Source: Bacteroidales bacterium UBA3743
GTDB taxonomy: Bacteria; Bacteroidota; Bacteroidia; Bacteroidales; Paludibacteraceae
DNA: 64,000 bases
Reading direction: 5' to 3'
NCBI GenBank assembly: GCA_002371265.1
Contig: DFGT01000039.1
Location: 1 to 64,000, forward strand
The position numbers and the translations under genes were made by a program. Positions 51,565-60,000 of the stretch are shown piece by piece. Under the pieces are notes generated by a model. It did not search any database and was not told the origin of the DNA. It saw only the letters and a list, made by a program, of their open reading frames with translations. Position 1 is the first letter of the stretch. Each line of letters opens with the position of its first letter.

Positions 51565-52641
51565 TTACTTCTTCCCATATTCCAATTCAGGCTCCGCCAC
51601 CATGCTCATCTCAGACTCAATTATCTGATATGCTTTTGGCGACGACGTTTGCTCCGTCTCCGCAATATGTGGCTGCTTGCGACGAATGAGGATGCGGGCA
51701 TAAGTTTCTTTTCGGTTAATAGAGAACCGATGTCCATAATGTGGATTGTCTTCAACATATCTGTCTAGTCCTACTATTTCAAACTGTTCTGGATTATACT
51801 TGTCCAGAAAAGTGATAGGCACACCCATCACACCGTCATAGTCCATAGGAATGTCGGCAACTTTATTCACATTGATTGCATTGTAGTTGTCGTATTGTGG
51901 ATACTCTTGTTCGTTGTAGGACTTATAAAGAATCAATTCCTCATGTCGTTTGGCTATATCAAGATTGGTAAACCAGCAGATGTTTCCCATACTTCTCCAT
52001 TTCTGCCCGGTCTCGTCAATCCAGAAACGTGTCGGTTTGGGCTCATAATAATCAGGCACTTTGAACTTTGCAAAAGACAATGTGCTTCCAAGCCAAAGCT
52101 GGTTTGCCTTTATATATGAGAATATCTCTTTGTATGTTATGGCGTTTTGGTTACCAATAATTACAAATTTCTTGTTGTATTTCATCAATTGGGCTACATA
52201 TTCCCTGAAAAGGGAGAATGGGGGATTGGTAACCACAATATCCGCTTGTTTCAGCAGTTCGATGCATTCTTGGGAGCGAAAATCTCCGTCGCCTTTCAGA
52301 TAATTGATTCCTATCTCCTCAGGATCAGGCACTCGATTGCCGTTGTGGTCACCTGTGTATTCGAGCCAGATGGCACGCTCCGAATTATTTTGGCTGAATA
52401 GGTCTCGCTCTTGATTTTTATAACAGGTAGTGATGAGTTTTTTCAGACCTAATTGCTCGAAATTATAGCTGAAATAGTGGAAGAAATTGCTGATGCGTGG
52501 ATCGTCGCAATTACAAAGCACTACTTTGTCTTTAAAATGCTCTTTGTAGTGCTTCAATTCGTTTTCTATGTCGGAGAGTTCCGTGTAAAACTCATCCTCT
52601 TTTGCCTTGTTTGCAGCATGCAAACTTTTATTTCCTGCCAT
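51565..52641 (-). CDS. EcoRI-family adenine-specific DNA methyltransferase
   Basis: N6-adenine methyltransferase of the EcoRI methylase family. Seen: the family start NKSLHAANKAKEDEFYTEL, the catalytic motif IV NPPF in DIVVTNPPFSLFREYVAQL, and the following KKFVIIGNQNAITYKEIF block, which is diagnostic. The length of about 358 residues is normal. Two starts are possible: the ATG at 52641 (MAGNKSLHAANK), preferred because family members start there, and the ATG at 52662, which lies in the loop of the hairpin preceding 52641. The leader is strongly structured (see 52645-52868), and the 3' end abuts a palindromic repeat array. The likely target is a short palindrome with adenine, but specificity cannot be read from the sequence. 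Confidence 0.92.
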   Translation of the reverse strand: MAGNKSLHAANKAKEDEFYTELSDIENELKHYKEHFKDKVVLCNCDDPRISNFFHYFSYNFEQLGLKKLITTCYKNQERDLFSQNNSERAIWLEYTGDHNGNRVPDPEEIGINYLKGDGDFRSQECIELLKQADIVVTNPPFSLFREYVAQLMKYNKKFVIIGNQNAITYKEIFSYIKANQLWLGSTLSFAKFKVPDYYEPKPTRFWIDETGQKWRSMGNICWFTNLDIAKRHEELILYKSYNEQEYPQYDNYNAINVNKVADIPMDYDGVMGVPITFLDKYNPEQFEIVGLDRYVEDNPHYGHRFSINRKETYARILIRRKQPHIAETEQTSSPKAYQIIESEMSMVAEPELEYGKK

Positions 52642-52644
52642 AAC

Positions 52645-52868
52645 GATTGATAGCTTTTGCATCCACTATCAATCTTCACATTAGGATATAAGAAAGGTGT
52701 GAGCCTTTCTATCTCGTCCACGAGGAGCCTCGCATGAACCCCGTATTCCACCTAGATTAGCCCACACCTTAACGGTATGAGCATCAACTTTATGGTGGAA
52801 CACGGGAGCGTATACTCCTGTGGATTAGCGTTTATCCCAATGATTCGGAATCATCAGTTTGCGAGGCT
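52645..52868 (-). ncRNA. Structured RNA leader upstream of the EcoRI-family methyltransferase (candidate, unrecognised)
   Basis: Read on the minus strand, the segment folds into nested stems. A closing stem of 9 bp (52860-52868 with 52726-52734) contains a 6-bp hairpin ATGATT/AATCAT (52849-52854 with 52840-52845), GGAT/ATCC (52834-52837 with 52822-52825), GGAG/CTCC (52815-52818 with 52805-52808), a 13-bp stem starting CCCGTGTTCCACC (52794-52806 with 52740-52752) and, inside that, a 9-bp stem (52774-52782 with 52760-52768). After the closing stem come CTCG/CGAG (52721-52724 with 52713-52716), AGAAAGG/CCTTTCT (52704-52710 with 52691-52697) and a perfect 9-bp GATTGATAG/CTATCAATC (52666-52674 with 52645-52653). 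The mismatches in the two longest stems are G-U on this strand but A-C on the other, which indicates the sense strand. I do not match it to a known riboswitch, tmRNA, RNase P or retron. The fold is by hand. Confidence 0.6.
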
Positions 52869-52956
52869 TTTGATTCGGACAAGAATAATAGCTAATGCTT
52901 TGTTATTTAATATGTTGTTTTACTCTTTTATCCTTTTTTGTCTTTTTTAGTTTATG

Positions 52957-52964
52957 CAAAGATA
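52957..52964 (-). promoter_or_regulatory. Possible promoter -7 box for the structured leader
   Basis: TATCTTTG on the minus strand is an exact -7 box about 90 bases upstream of the first stem, with a weak TATG at the -33 position. It would give a transcript leader of about 310 bases before the methyltransferase. Confidence 0.45.
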
Positions 52965-53081
52965 ATCAATTAAATTCATTCCTCGCATAGGATTTGTCTG
53001 CTTTGCGAAAGAAGAGTGAAATTTGGAGGTGATTTATCGGCTTTATCTTAGCTTAACGTCAAGTAGATGAAAAATATATAA

Positions 53082-53146
53082 TAAAACCACAGAGACACAA
53101 AGCTCAAAGCATTTCTATTGCGGGCAGGTTTGAAACCTGCCCCTAC
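53082..53146 (-). repeat. Repeat fragment with GTAGGGGC palindrome, copy 3, inverted
   Basis: Contains, on the minus strand, TTTGTGTCTCTGTGGTTTTA, which is close to a block in the repeat at 56840-56860, next to the 21-base palindrome at 53122-53142. Between here and the next start codon (53478) there is a possible TATCTTTA box at 53237-53244 but no credible gene. Confidence 0.7.
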
Positions 53147-53477
53147 GATCATGGATTTGATTGACTATTTGTATTTGGAAAAAGACATAAATAATTTATT
53201 TTGTAGCTTTTGAAAGCTTTTCTGTTCATTTTTGCTATCTTTACTACGAAAATTCTTATGCTCGAAAAAGAACTATGAAACGGATTCCGATAAAATTTTT
53301 CAAAAATTAGGTCCCGACGAAATTATCAAACATGTCGGTTCCTTGGTCAAGTTTGAGAGTCTTTGTTGTGAATTGAAGTTAAATAGTAGTCGAACGTCTG
53401 TTCCTTGGGTGTACATATAACAAATAGGGACAGCTTGGATTATGAGGTTGATATAACAAGTACAAAAGTTAAATAAA

Positions 53478-54341
53478 ATGGAAAAAAACACATCATTAGA
53501 GTTGTTCGATGGACAACTGATTCGCGTGGAATGGGATTCGGAAAAGGAAAAATATTGGTTTTCGGTAGTTGATGTCATCGCTGTGCTCAACGACAGCGAC
53601 TATCAGACGGCTCGTAAATACTGGAAGGTATTGAAAGGCAGACTTGTAAAAGAAGGATTTGAAGTGGTAACAAATTGTTACCAGTTGAAATTAGTCTCAC
53701 CGGATGGGAAAAAACGTCTTACAGATGTCGCAGATCTAGAACAGTTGTTTCGAATAATACAGACGATTCCTTCAAAGAAAGCTGAGCCAGTCAAACGTTG
53801 GCTTGCAGATGTCGGACATCAACGTGTGGATCAAATGATAGATCCTGAACTTACCTTTCAGATGGCAGTGGATGATTATCGTCGTCTGGGATATCCCGAA
53901 AAGTGGATTGAAAATCGTTTGAAGTCTATACGTACACGCAATGAACTAACCAACGAATGGAAGCGTTCGGGTGTGACAGAGACAAAAGATTTTGCCATTC
54001 TTACGAACATTCTTACTAAAGCATGGAGTGGCATGACCACAGGAGAATACAAACAATTTAAGGGCCTCACTAAAGAAAGCCTTCGTGATAATATGACAAA
54101 TCTAGAACTTGCACTCAACACTCTTGCTGAGGCGGCAACAACTGAAATATCAAAACATCGTAATCCCAAAACTATGGGAGAAAATCGTCAGGTGGCACAA
54201 AACGGTGGACACGCAGCAAAAATTGCCCGTTTGGACATCGAAAAGCAGATAAAACGTAGTGTCATATCATCCCAACGTGCTTCAGAGCACTTTGATATTG
54301 ATGGTGATGTCGAAACGAAATCATTGCCTGAAAAAGAATAG
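53478..54341 (+). CDS. BRO-N/DinD-like protein
   Basis: Protein with an N-terminal BRO (Bro-N) domain, as in phage antirepressors and DNA-damage-inducible protein D. Seen: LFDGQLIRVEWDSEKEKYWFSVVDVIAVL in parts (IRVEWDSEKEKYWFSVVDVI), then RKYWKVLKGRL and LTDVADLEQLFRIIQTIPSKK, with a helical C-terminal half carrying RNELTNEWKRSGV and a basic AAKIARLDIEKQIKRSV region. 287 residues, no membrane segment. The exact role is unknown; members are common in accessory regions and phages of Bacteroidota. It is divergent from the methyltransferase unit, separated by the structured leader and repeats. Confidence 0.82.
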   Translation: MEKNTSLELFDGQLIRVEWDSEKEKYWFSVVDVIAVLNDSDYQTARKYWKVLKGRLVKEGFEVVTNCYQLKLVSPDGKKRLTDVADLEQLFRIIQTIPSKKAEPVKRWLADVGHQRVDQMIDPELTFQMAVDDYRRLGYPEKWIENRLKSIRTRNELTNEWKRSGVTETKDFAILTNILTKAWSGMTTGEYKQFKGLTKESLRDNMTNLELALNTLAEAATTEISKHRNPKTMGENRQVAQNGGHAAKIARLDIEKQIKRSVISSQRASEHFDIDGDVETKSLPEKE

Positions 54342-54392
54342 ATGACTTTACATATCGACTCTATAATCTTTCTTGCCTACGACACATAGTAT

Positions 54393-54428
54393 AAAAAGAG
54401 AGCATACCACAATGTGATATGCCCTCTC
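54393..54428 (-). terminator. Terminator of the calycin-like protein gene
   Basis: On the minus strand a long stem (GAGAG and GCATA.CACA arms, with one bulge) followed by TTTTTAT. It lies between convergent genes and may serve both. Confidence 0.7.
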
Positions 54429-54451
54429 AGAATAATGATATGTAAAAGATT

Positions 54452-56623
54452 TTACTTCACGATAATCTTGTAGGCTTTGCCTTCAACTTTCACAATGTAG
54501 ATTCCCTTGTGTAGGTTGATAGCTCCTGCCTTGCCTGTGTATACAGTGGCTCCGCTGATGCTTATTACCTTTACATCCGCGTCGTTCGCACCGTTTACAA
54601 CCAAATTGCCATCTTTATAGAACACTGATACTGCCTTGTTGGCAACATTTGAAACTCCTGTGTAGCTGGCCATTGATTCGTAAACTGTGATGGTTGCAGT
54701 CGCCTCTCTTTCAGCTTGATAACCTGTTTTGTAAGGGTCGCTCCATACATATTTGATTTCATACTTTCCTACTGGCAACTCGAATGGAGTCATGTACTCA
54801 ACTTTTTCTCCATCGATTGTGGCTTCCGCTACAACCTGATTAGCAATAGCTGTTTTGTCGATACTGTCGTTCTTTGCAATATACTTGATTGTCAGTGGCT
54901 CTAGTTTTATGGTAGCCTTGCCAGTCAAAGAATCTGCCACGACACGGTATGAAGACAATTTAGGAGTCTCTTCTTCAATGTAGACAGGAGCTACACTTGG
55001 CCAACACTGAATCAACATTCTGCTTGAATTGCCAGCCTTGTCTGTGGCAATGACAGGTATATCGCAGCTTTTAGCTCCATTCTTAGCGGCGTAAATTACT
55101 GTCTTTATAATCTCGTCAAAATCGTTTTCTGGCAATTTGACAGTTTTGATATAACCGTCAACTAAGTCATAGATGCCGTCTACTTTAATTTCTGAATCTA
55201 TAGTGTATTCATGCAAACCGTTTCCTGTCGTATCCATAGCCATGGAAATGTGAGGAAATTCATCTTCTAGCATAAATGGACCTTCTGGATCAATGAATAG
55301 ATTAGTGTTTGAACCAGCGTCTTCAATTGTCAAAGAACCATAGACAAACTTAGTAGGCTCTCCTATGACTGTGTTTATATTATATGTGTTTATCTCAAAA
55401 ATATTAAGTTTGATATCTACATCCTTAAAATATGAGACTTGGCCTTTAACAGTTATATATGCCTCGGCTTTGCTTGCAACGTGATTCTTAGTGTAAATCC
55501 AAGATCCAATTCCTGGGCCCATTCCATCTTCTATAGCTGTCACGTAATCTTTGATCAACAAAGTCATTGGCTGATCAACAATAGAGTAGTGGATATTCTC
55601 AATTAAGATGCCTTCCTCGTTGATGTAAATTTTTGAGTCGAGAACAAATGCTGAATCAGACTTGATTTTGAAGCTGTCTGTCTTCGTATATTCTAGATCC
55701 TTCTTCTCAATAACCACACCTGCAGCTGCCTTTCCTAACACTACAGTGATTTTGTAATTCAATTTGACAAGTGGCATGTCAAGAGTGATGTCGACGGTGC
55801 CGCTGATTGAACCATCTGTATACAGAATGATATGAGCTTCTGCAGGCACGTACATTTTGTATTCGTCAACATACATGTTTGTGGCACCAGAAATAATCAC
55901 AGAACTTCCATCATCTGCATTACTCATTGTATATGTTAGGTCTTCAAGCACCATTCTTTGTTTTAGAGACAATCCGGCAACAGAAATCTCATAGTCTGTC
56001 ATTGTGAAATCTGCTTTCTTTTCGTATAACCTGATGCCTACAGCAGACGAGTCGTTATTGGTCTTTGTGGTGTCATTGCCTTTTGTCAAGTCGACTGCTT
56101 TGTTGTAGAATGGCACGTTGTCAAACTCCAACTCTTTAGTTACTACTGTATCAGCATCCACAACTTTTTTGAGTGTGAAGTCACATGATGCATCTAATGA
56201 CATGAACCCAAGACTTTTGGAAGCAGAGAATGAACCTGAACCATTTCCTTCGGCATCAATAGTCGCATCAAATTTTGTTATTGTAAGAGTCTCTTTTGCT
56301 ATTTCGAATATGGAATTTGAAGACTCTTTAAGTGTTAATCCATTATTAGATTCCGTACCATTAAGTTCGGATACGGAAGCAGAACCATTGTTGATATCTC
56401 CCAACATTTGAATTTGCACGTCAAATCCAGAGAATCTGATTGTATATGTGCCGTCTTTGCTGTAAATGACGAATGCATCAACATCGTTTGACTCTCCTTT
56501 AGCGACTCCTCCGAATTTCATAGTCGCTTTATACTTGCCGGTGTAGTCGGCGGCAAGTGCAGTATTGAGTAGCCCGAATAATAGTGCTACTGCAAATAAA
56601 AATTTTGTAATTGTCCTACTCAT
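54452..56623 (-). CDS. Calycin-like secreted protein with T9SS C-terminal sorting domain
   Basis: 723 residues, probably surface or secreted. Seen: a signal peptide ending TALAADY near residue 25, a first beta-barrel domain (about 25-160) starting YTGKYKATMKFGG that resembles calycin-like domains of Bacteroidota, a second related barrel (about 205-300, with GTVDITLDMPLVKLNYKITV), a third and fourth beta-rich segment to about 560, an Ig-like part near 570-650, and a C-terminal type A T9SS domain (NLVVNGANDADVKVISISG ... GIYIVKVEGKAYKIIVK). Function unknown; lipid or hydrophobic ligand binding would fit a calycin fold but is only a guess. Transcribed alone from a consensus promoter. Confidence 0.85.
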   Translation of the reverse strand: MSRTITKFLFAVALLFGLLNTALAADYTGKYKATMKFGGVAKGESNDVDAFVIYSKDGTYTIRFSGFDVQIQMLGDINNGSASVSELNGTESNNGLTLKESSNSIFEIAKETLTITKFDATIDAEGNGSGSFSASKSLGFMSLDASCDFTLKKVVDADTVVTKELEFDNVPFYNKAVDLTKGNDTTKTNNDSSAVGIRLYEKKADFTMTDYEISVAGLSLKQRMVLEDLTYTMSNADDGSSVIISGATNMYVDEYKMYVPAEAHIILYTDGSISGTVDITLDMPLVKLNYKITVVLGKAAAGVVIEKKDLEYTKTDSFKIKSDSAFVLDSKIYINEEGILIENIHYSIVDQPMTLLIKDYVTAIEDGMGPGIGSWIYTKNHVASKAEAYITVKGQVSYFKDVDIKLNIFEINTYNINTVIGEPTKFVYGSLTIEDAGSNTNLFIDPEGPFMLEDEFPHISMAMDTTGNGLHEYTIDSEIKVDGIYDLVDGYIKTVKLPENDFDEIIKTVIYAAKNGAKSCDIPVIATDKAGNSSRMLIQCWPSVAPVYIEEETPKLSSYRVVADSLTGKATIKLEPLTIKYIAKNDSIDKTAIANQVVAEATIDGEKVEYMTPFELPVGKYEIKYVWSDPYKTGYQAEREATATITVYESMASYTGVSNVANKAVSVFYKDGNLVVNGANDADVKVISISGATVYTGKAGAINLHKGIYIVKVEGKAYKIIVK

Positions 56624-56656
56624 AATGAAAACTTTTGATTACTAACTTATAACCAG

Positions 56657-56687
56657 CAAAAATAGAAAACCTTTTTTCTCCATCAAA
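56657..56687 (-). promoter_or_regulatory. Predicted promoter of the calycin-like protein gene
   Basis: On the minus strand TTTG (56684-56687), 19 bases, TATTTTTG (56657-56664); both exact, 33 bases before the start codon. Confidence 0.75.
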
Positions 56688-56804
56688 ACTTATTGTTGAT
56701 TTTTTTTGTTCCATTATGTATTTTTATGTGAGCCCGACGAATTGCAATCTGCGAATTCAAAATAACGATTTTCTACTTTTTTATTGAATTCTCACCTCCT
56801 TTTC

Positions 56805-56983
56805 TCAGGAAAAAGGCGTAGCCTTTCTCTATGAACTTTGAGTCTCTGTGGTTTTATTTAATTCTGTGTGCTCGCCTACGGCTCGCACGTGGGGAGGGTT
56901 AGGACGTTCCGTCCTTAACAATCCTCTTTATGGCACTCCAACTATCATTTTCTCTTTTTTATTTCATCGAACTAACGTTAAAA
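56805..56983 (+). repeat. Dispersed intergenic repeat, copy 3
   Basis: Long copy of the family at 45893-46064, sharing TGTGCTCGCCTACGGCTCG, CGCACGTGG, GTTAGG.CGTTCCG, CCTTAACAATCCTC and the terminal TCGAA.T.ACGTTAA block. It fills most of the gap between the calycin-like gene and sprA. Confidence 0.8.
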
Positions 56984-57011
56984 TAAAAAAACCGACAGAT
57001 TGGTCTGCCGG
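56981..57011 (-). terminator. Terminator of sprA
   Basis: On the minus strand an 8-bp stem CCGGCAGA/TCTGTCGG with one G-U pair and loop CCAA, followed by TTTTTTTATTTT, 25 bases after the sprA stop. Confidence 0.88.
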
Positions 57012-57035
57012 CTTTTGGTATAATCGTTTTTTCGA

Positions 57036-60000
57036 TTAATCATCTCTTGATGTCGTTTCTGTCAACAACAGATGAAGCTTGAATCCGAATTTAGACGTAG
57101 TGATTGGGTACGACGTAGAAACCCTTGGCTTTGACACGCTTCTGTCGTAGAAGAACGATATCTTCATCGCTTGGCTCACAACGTATTCCGCAGTAAACTC
57201 TGCCTTTAGAGTCTGCAATCCGCTGCTTCTCTCTTCGATTGTGTTGGCGATAGTCTCAAACTTACGAATGAATGCCTCTGTATTCTTGAAGTCGATATCC
57301 AAGTTGAGGTTCAAGTCGTTGTTGACTTTTGTCTTTTTCTTCTTGTCGACAAATCCGATGACAACTCCGAAATTGTCAATTCGGTATCCTCCTCCGATCT
57401 TGAATCCCTTGCTGTAAGACTCTACAATCTGAAGTGCTGGTATATCCAATCCGACGGTACGGTTCCTGTTGAACTCAAACTTCATTCGGACGCTGTTCTT
57501 CAAAGTCGAGTTGATTCCGATCAACGGGTTGAATGCCTCTGTCAGGTTGACATTGTCGACCTTTGTGCTTCTCACCAAGAATGGAGTAGCTTCACCTTCG
57601 TCTTGGATTATTCCGAATCCGTTCAAATCGTCATACAGTGGATCCCAGTCCAAATGTTTGCTGAATGAGTTGACATTGTATGTACACTTGTATCCGTGAG
57701 TGATGTTGAATGCCTTGAATCCCTCTTTTAATATTGGAGCCTTGCTCAACAAATCCAAAGTGAACTTCCAGTTTGGAAGCATCTTTCCGACTCTGCGGAT
57801 GATCTTTTCGTCTTTGTTTCTGTCAAGATTCTCTCCCTTGTATGCGGAAACGAATGCTGGCACCAGCACGTCGGCTGAGTTCAGTGGCACTTCCGCGTCA
57901 CCTCTGTTTGGATTGGTTTTCTCAATATGAGCACGCATCTTGTAGACGTTGTCGATGAACTCTGCGAATGTCTCGCTTGAAGTCGTGGCTCCACGTTTGA
58001 ATGACGATCTGCGTATTGCGATATCGGTGTGGCTGTGTGTTCCGCTGAACAAATCCTCTACTCCCTTGTGGTAGCCATCAAAGTAGTAGATCTCATCTCC
58101 CTTGTTCCATGATGCGGCTGCATTCAAATCAAATTTTATACCAGTGTATGGCTCCAAAACTGTCTTTACCTGCACTGTTTGGTCGTGAGTCAAGACAATA
58201 GGGTTGACCACATCTTCAAGACCCAGCTGGTTCTTGTTGATAGCCTCTTCAATTGCATCCGCAGCACGGTAGAAACCGAATGTGAATTTAGCTCCAGGCT
58301 CTCCGCTTCCTGCCTGACCTAAGAATCCGCTACCCTTGTTATATCCGTTCAGTGTGGTTCCTTCTGTCAGACGGATGTTTCCGCTCACATTTCTCACCAT
58401 CATCAGACCTCTTACGAATCCATCGAGAATGTCTCCAAGTTTTTCGTTCTTTCTCAATTTTTGCTTGACGGTGATGGTGATATTAGCAACGTCTTCTTTG
58501 GCAATGACATTGATAGCATTCTGGTCGATTACCTCATACTTCAAATCGTATGGTTTGCCATCCTTGTCGACTGCCTCCACGATGATTCTGTTTGCTGCAA
58601 GACGGTGGCTGATTCTTGTCTTGTTGCCCTTCTTCAGACGCAGATTCTTTCTTTCATACGTCTTTGCTTCCTTTGCTTTTGGAGCTTCTACAACTTCGTC
58701 ATCTTTCTTGGTTGTGTCTTTTCTTGCCGCAAGTTTCTCATTTGCTTTCTTTGAAAGTGCCGTCTTTGAGAATTTCTTATTCACATCCTTCAAGTAGCTC
58801 GACTTGTTGTATAGAGTCTCCATGTTGAAACGAATATCGCCATTCCAAGAACGCTTTGAGTCTGCAATATCATTGTTCGACGTGTATGTGTTTGGATTGA
58901 TGGTTACACCTCTTTGCCAATCATAGTTGCCTGTATAAGACGCATTTGCAGTGATCCAGTCGAATGCTGAAATCTTGTTGATTGGAATAGCATAGCTGAT
59001 GTTGAGCTGCTGAGAGTAGTTGTATGGCTCACCGGCTGCCAAGAAACTTTTCAACGTCGATTCTCTCAAGTCTTTAGCCCACTGTGAGATAGAGTCCTCA
59101 CGCAAATCATATATGTATTCACGGTTGTATTTGTACTCTCTCATACGAGGCAAGTCAAGATATTCGGAGTTGAACGCAAGCGACTCTTCAATCTCAGAAT
59201 TCATTGCCGTGGCGAACGAAAGCTTGATGTTCTTGGTGAAGTTCCACTTGATATCCGCGCGACGTGTCATGTTGAAATTCTTGTCCCAAGTCATGTCTGT
59301 GATGAGGTCTCTCTTTGTGATCGTCGTAGGATCAGATCCCAATTCACGTGCCAACACTTCGTTGTAAGAACGGTCCATGTTGAGAGAGAAGGTATAGCTG
59401 TTTGGCATTGGATAGAATCCAAAGTCGGTGAACAGTTTCCATTTCTTGGTCTTGAAGAATTTTGAATTTTTGAATGGCATCAACGCTTTAGGAGATAGTG
59501 AATATGAGTAGTTGAAATCTCCACGGTAAGTGCGTGTCATATCATACTGCACATCTATATCATGCTCATTACGTTTTGTGAATGCCACAGAGAATGAGAA
59601 GTTGGCAGGGTCGTAAGGCATAGGATCCTTACTTGCAATGCCTACTCTTACGTTTGTAAGTGCAAAACTTGTCTGCTCGCTCGACACAACTGAGATTTTC
59701 TCAAGAGAGTCTTTGTATGCGTCTGATGCATCTTTTAGAGCATCTTTCAAAAGCACGTCGGTATTAGTAGGATCGTACTTTGGCTTCTCTTTTTCTCTGC
59801 TGTGAGTCACAGTAAGTGGCATGTTGACGTGGGCTTTCTCAGGGAATAGTTTGCCCAGCTGCACAGTCGCAGACATATCTAAGGAATAAACGTCTTCCAT
59901 GTTGCGGTCCATGACGTTGGATTCAATTCCTCCAAAGCCAGTCGTCTCGATACGTCCCGTCGCATCGAATGAAGCGAAATCACTTAGTGTGAATCCAATC

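Noticed and set aside
52566..52751. Short ORF starting MEYGVHARLLVDE upstream of the methyltransferase
   Set aside because: It overlaps the structured leader and the methyltransferase start in another frame and has no separate start context; the stem pairing explains the sequence better than coding does.
52840..52860. Hammerhead ribozyme, because the minus strand contains CTGATGA
   Set aside because: No GAAA segment after a second stem and no matching cleavage-site geometry; the seven-base match is likely chance.
53232..53420. Possible 62-residue gene before the BRO/DinD-like gene
   Set aside because: It begins at a TTG inside a promoter-like box, has no recognisable domain and no ribosome-site context.
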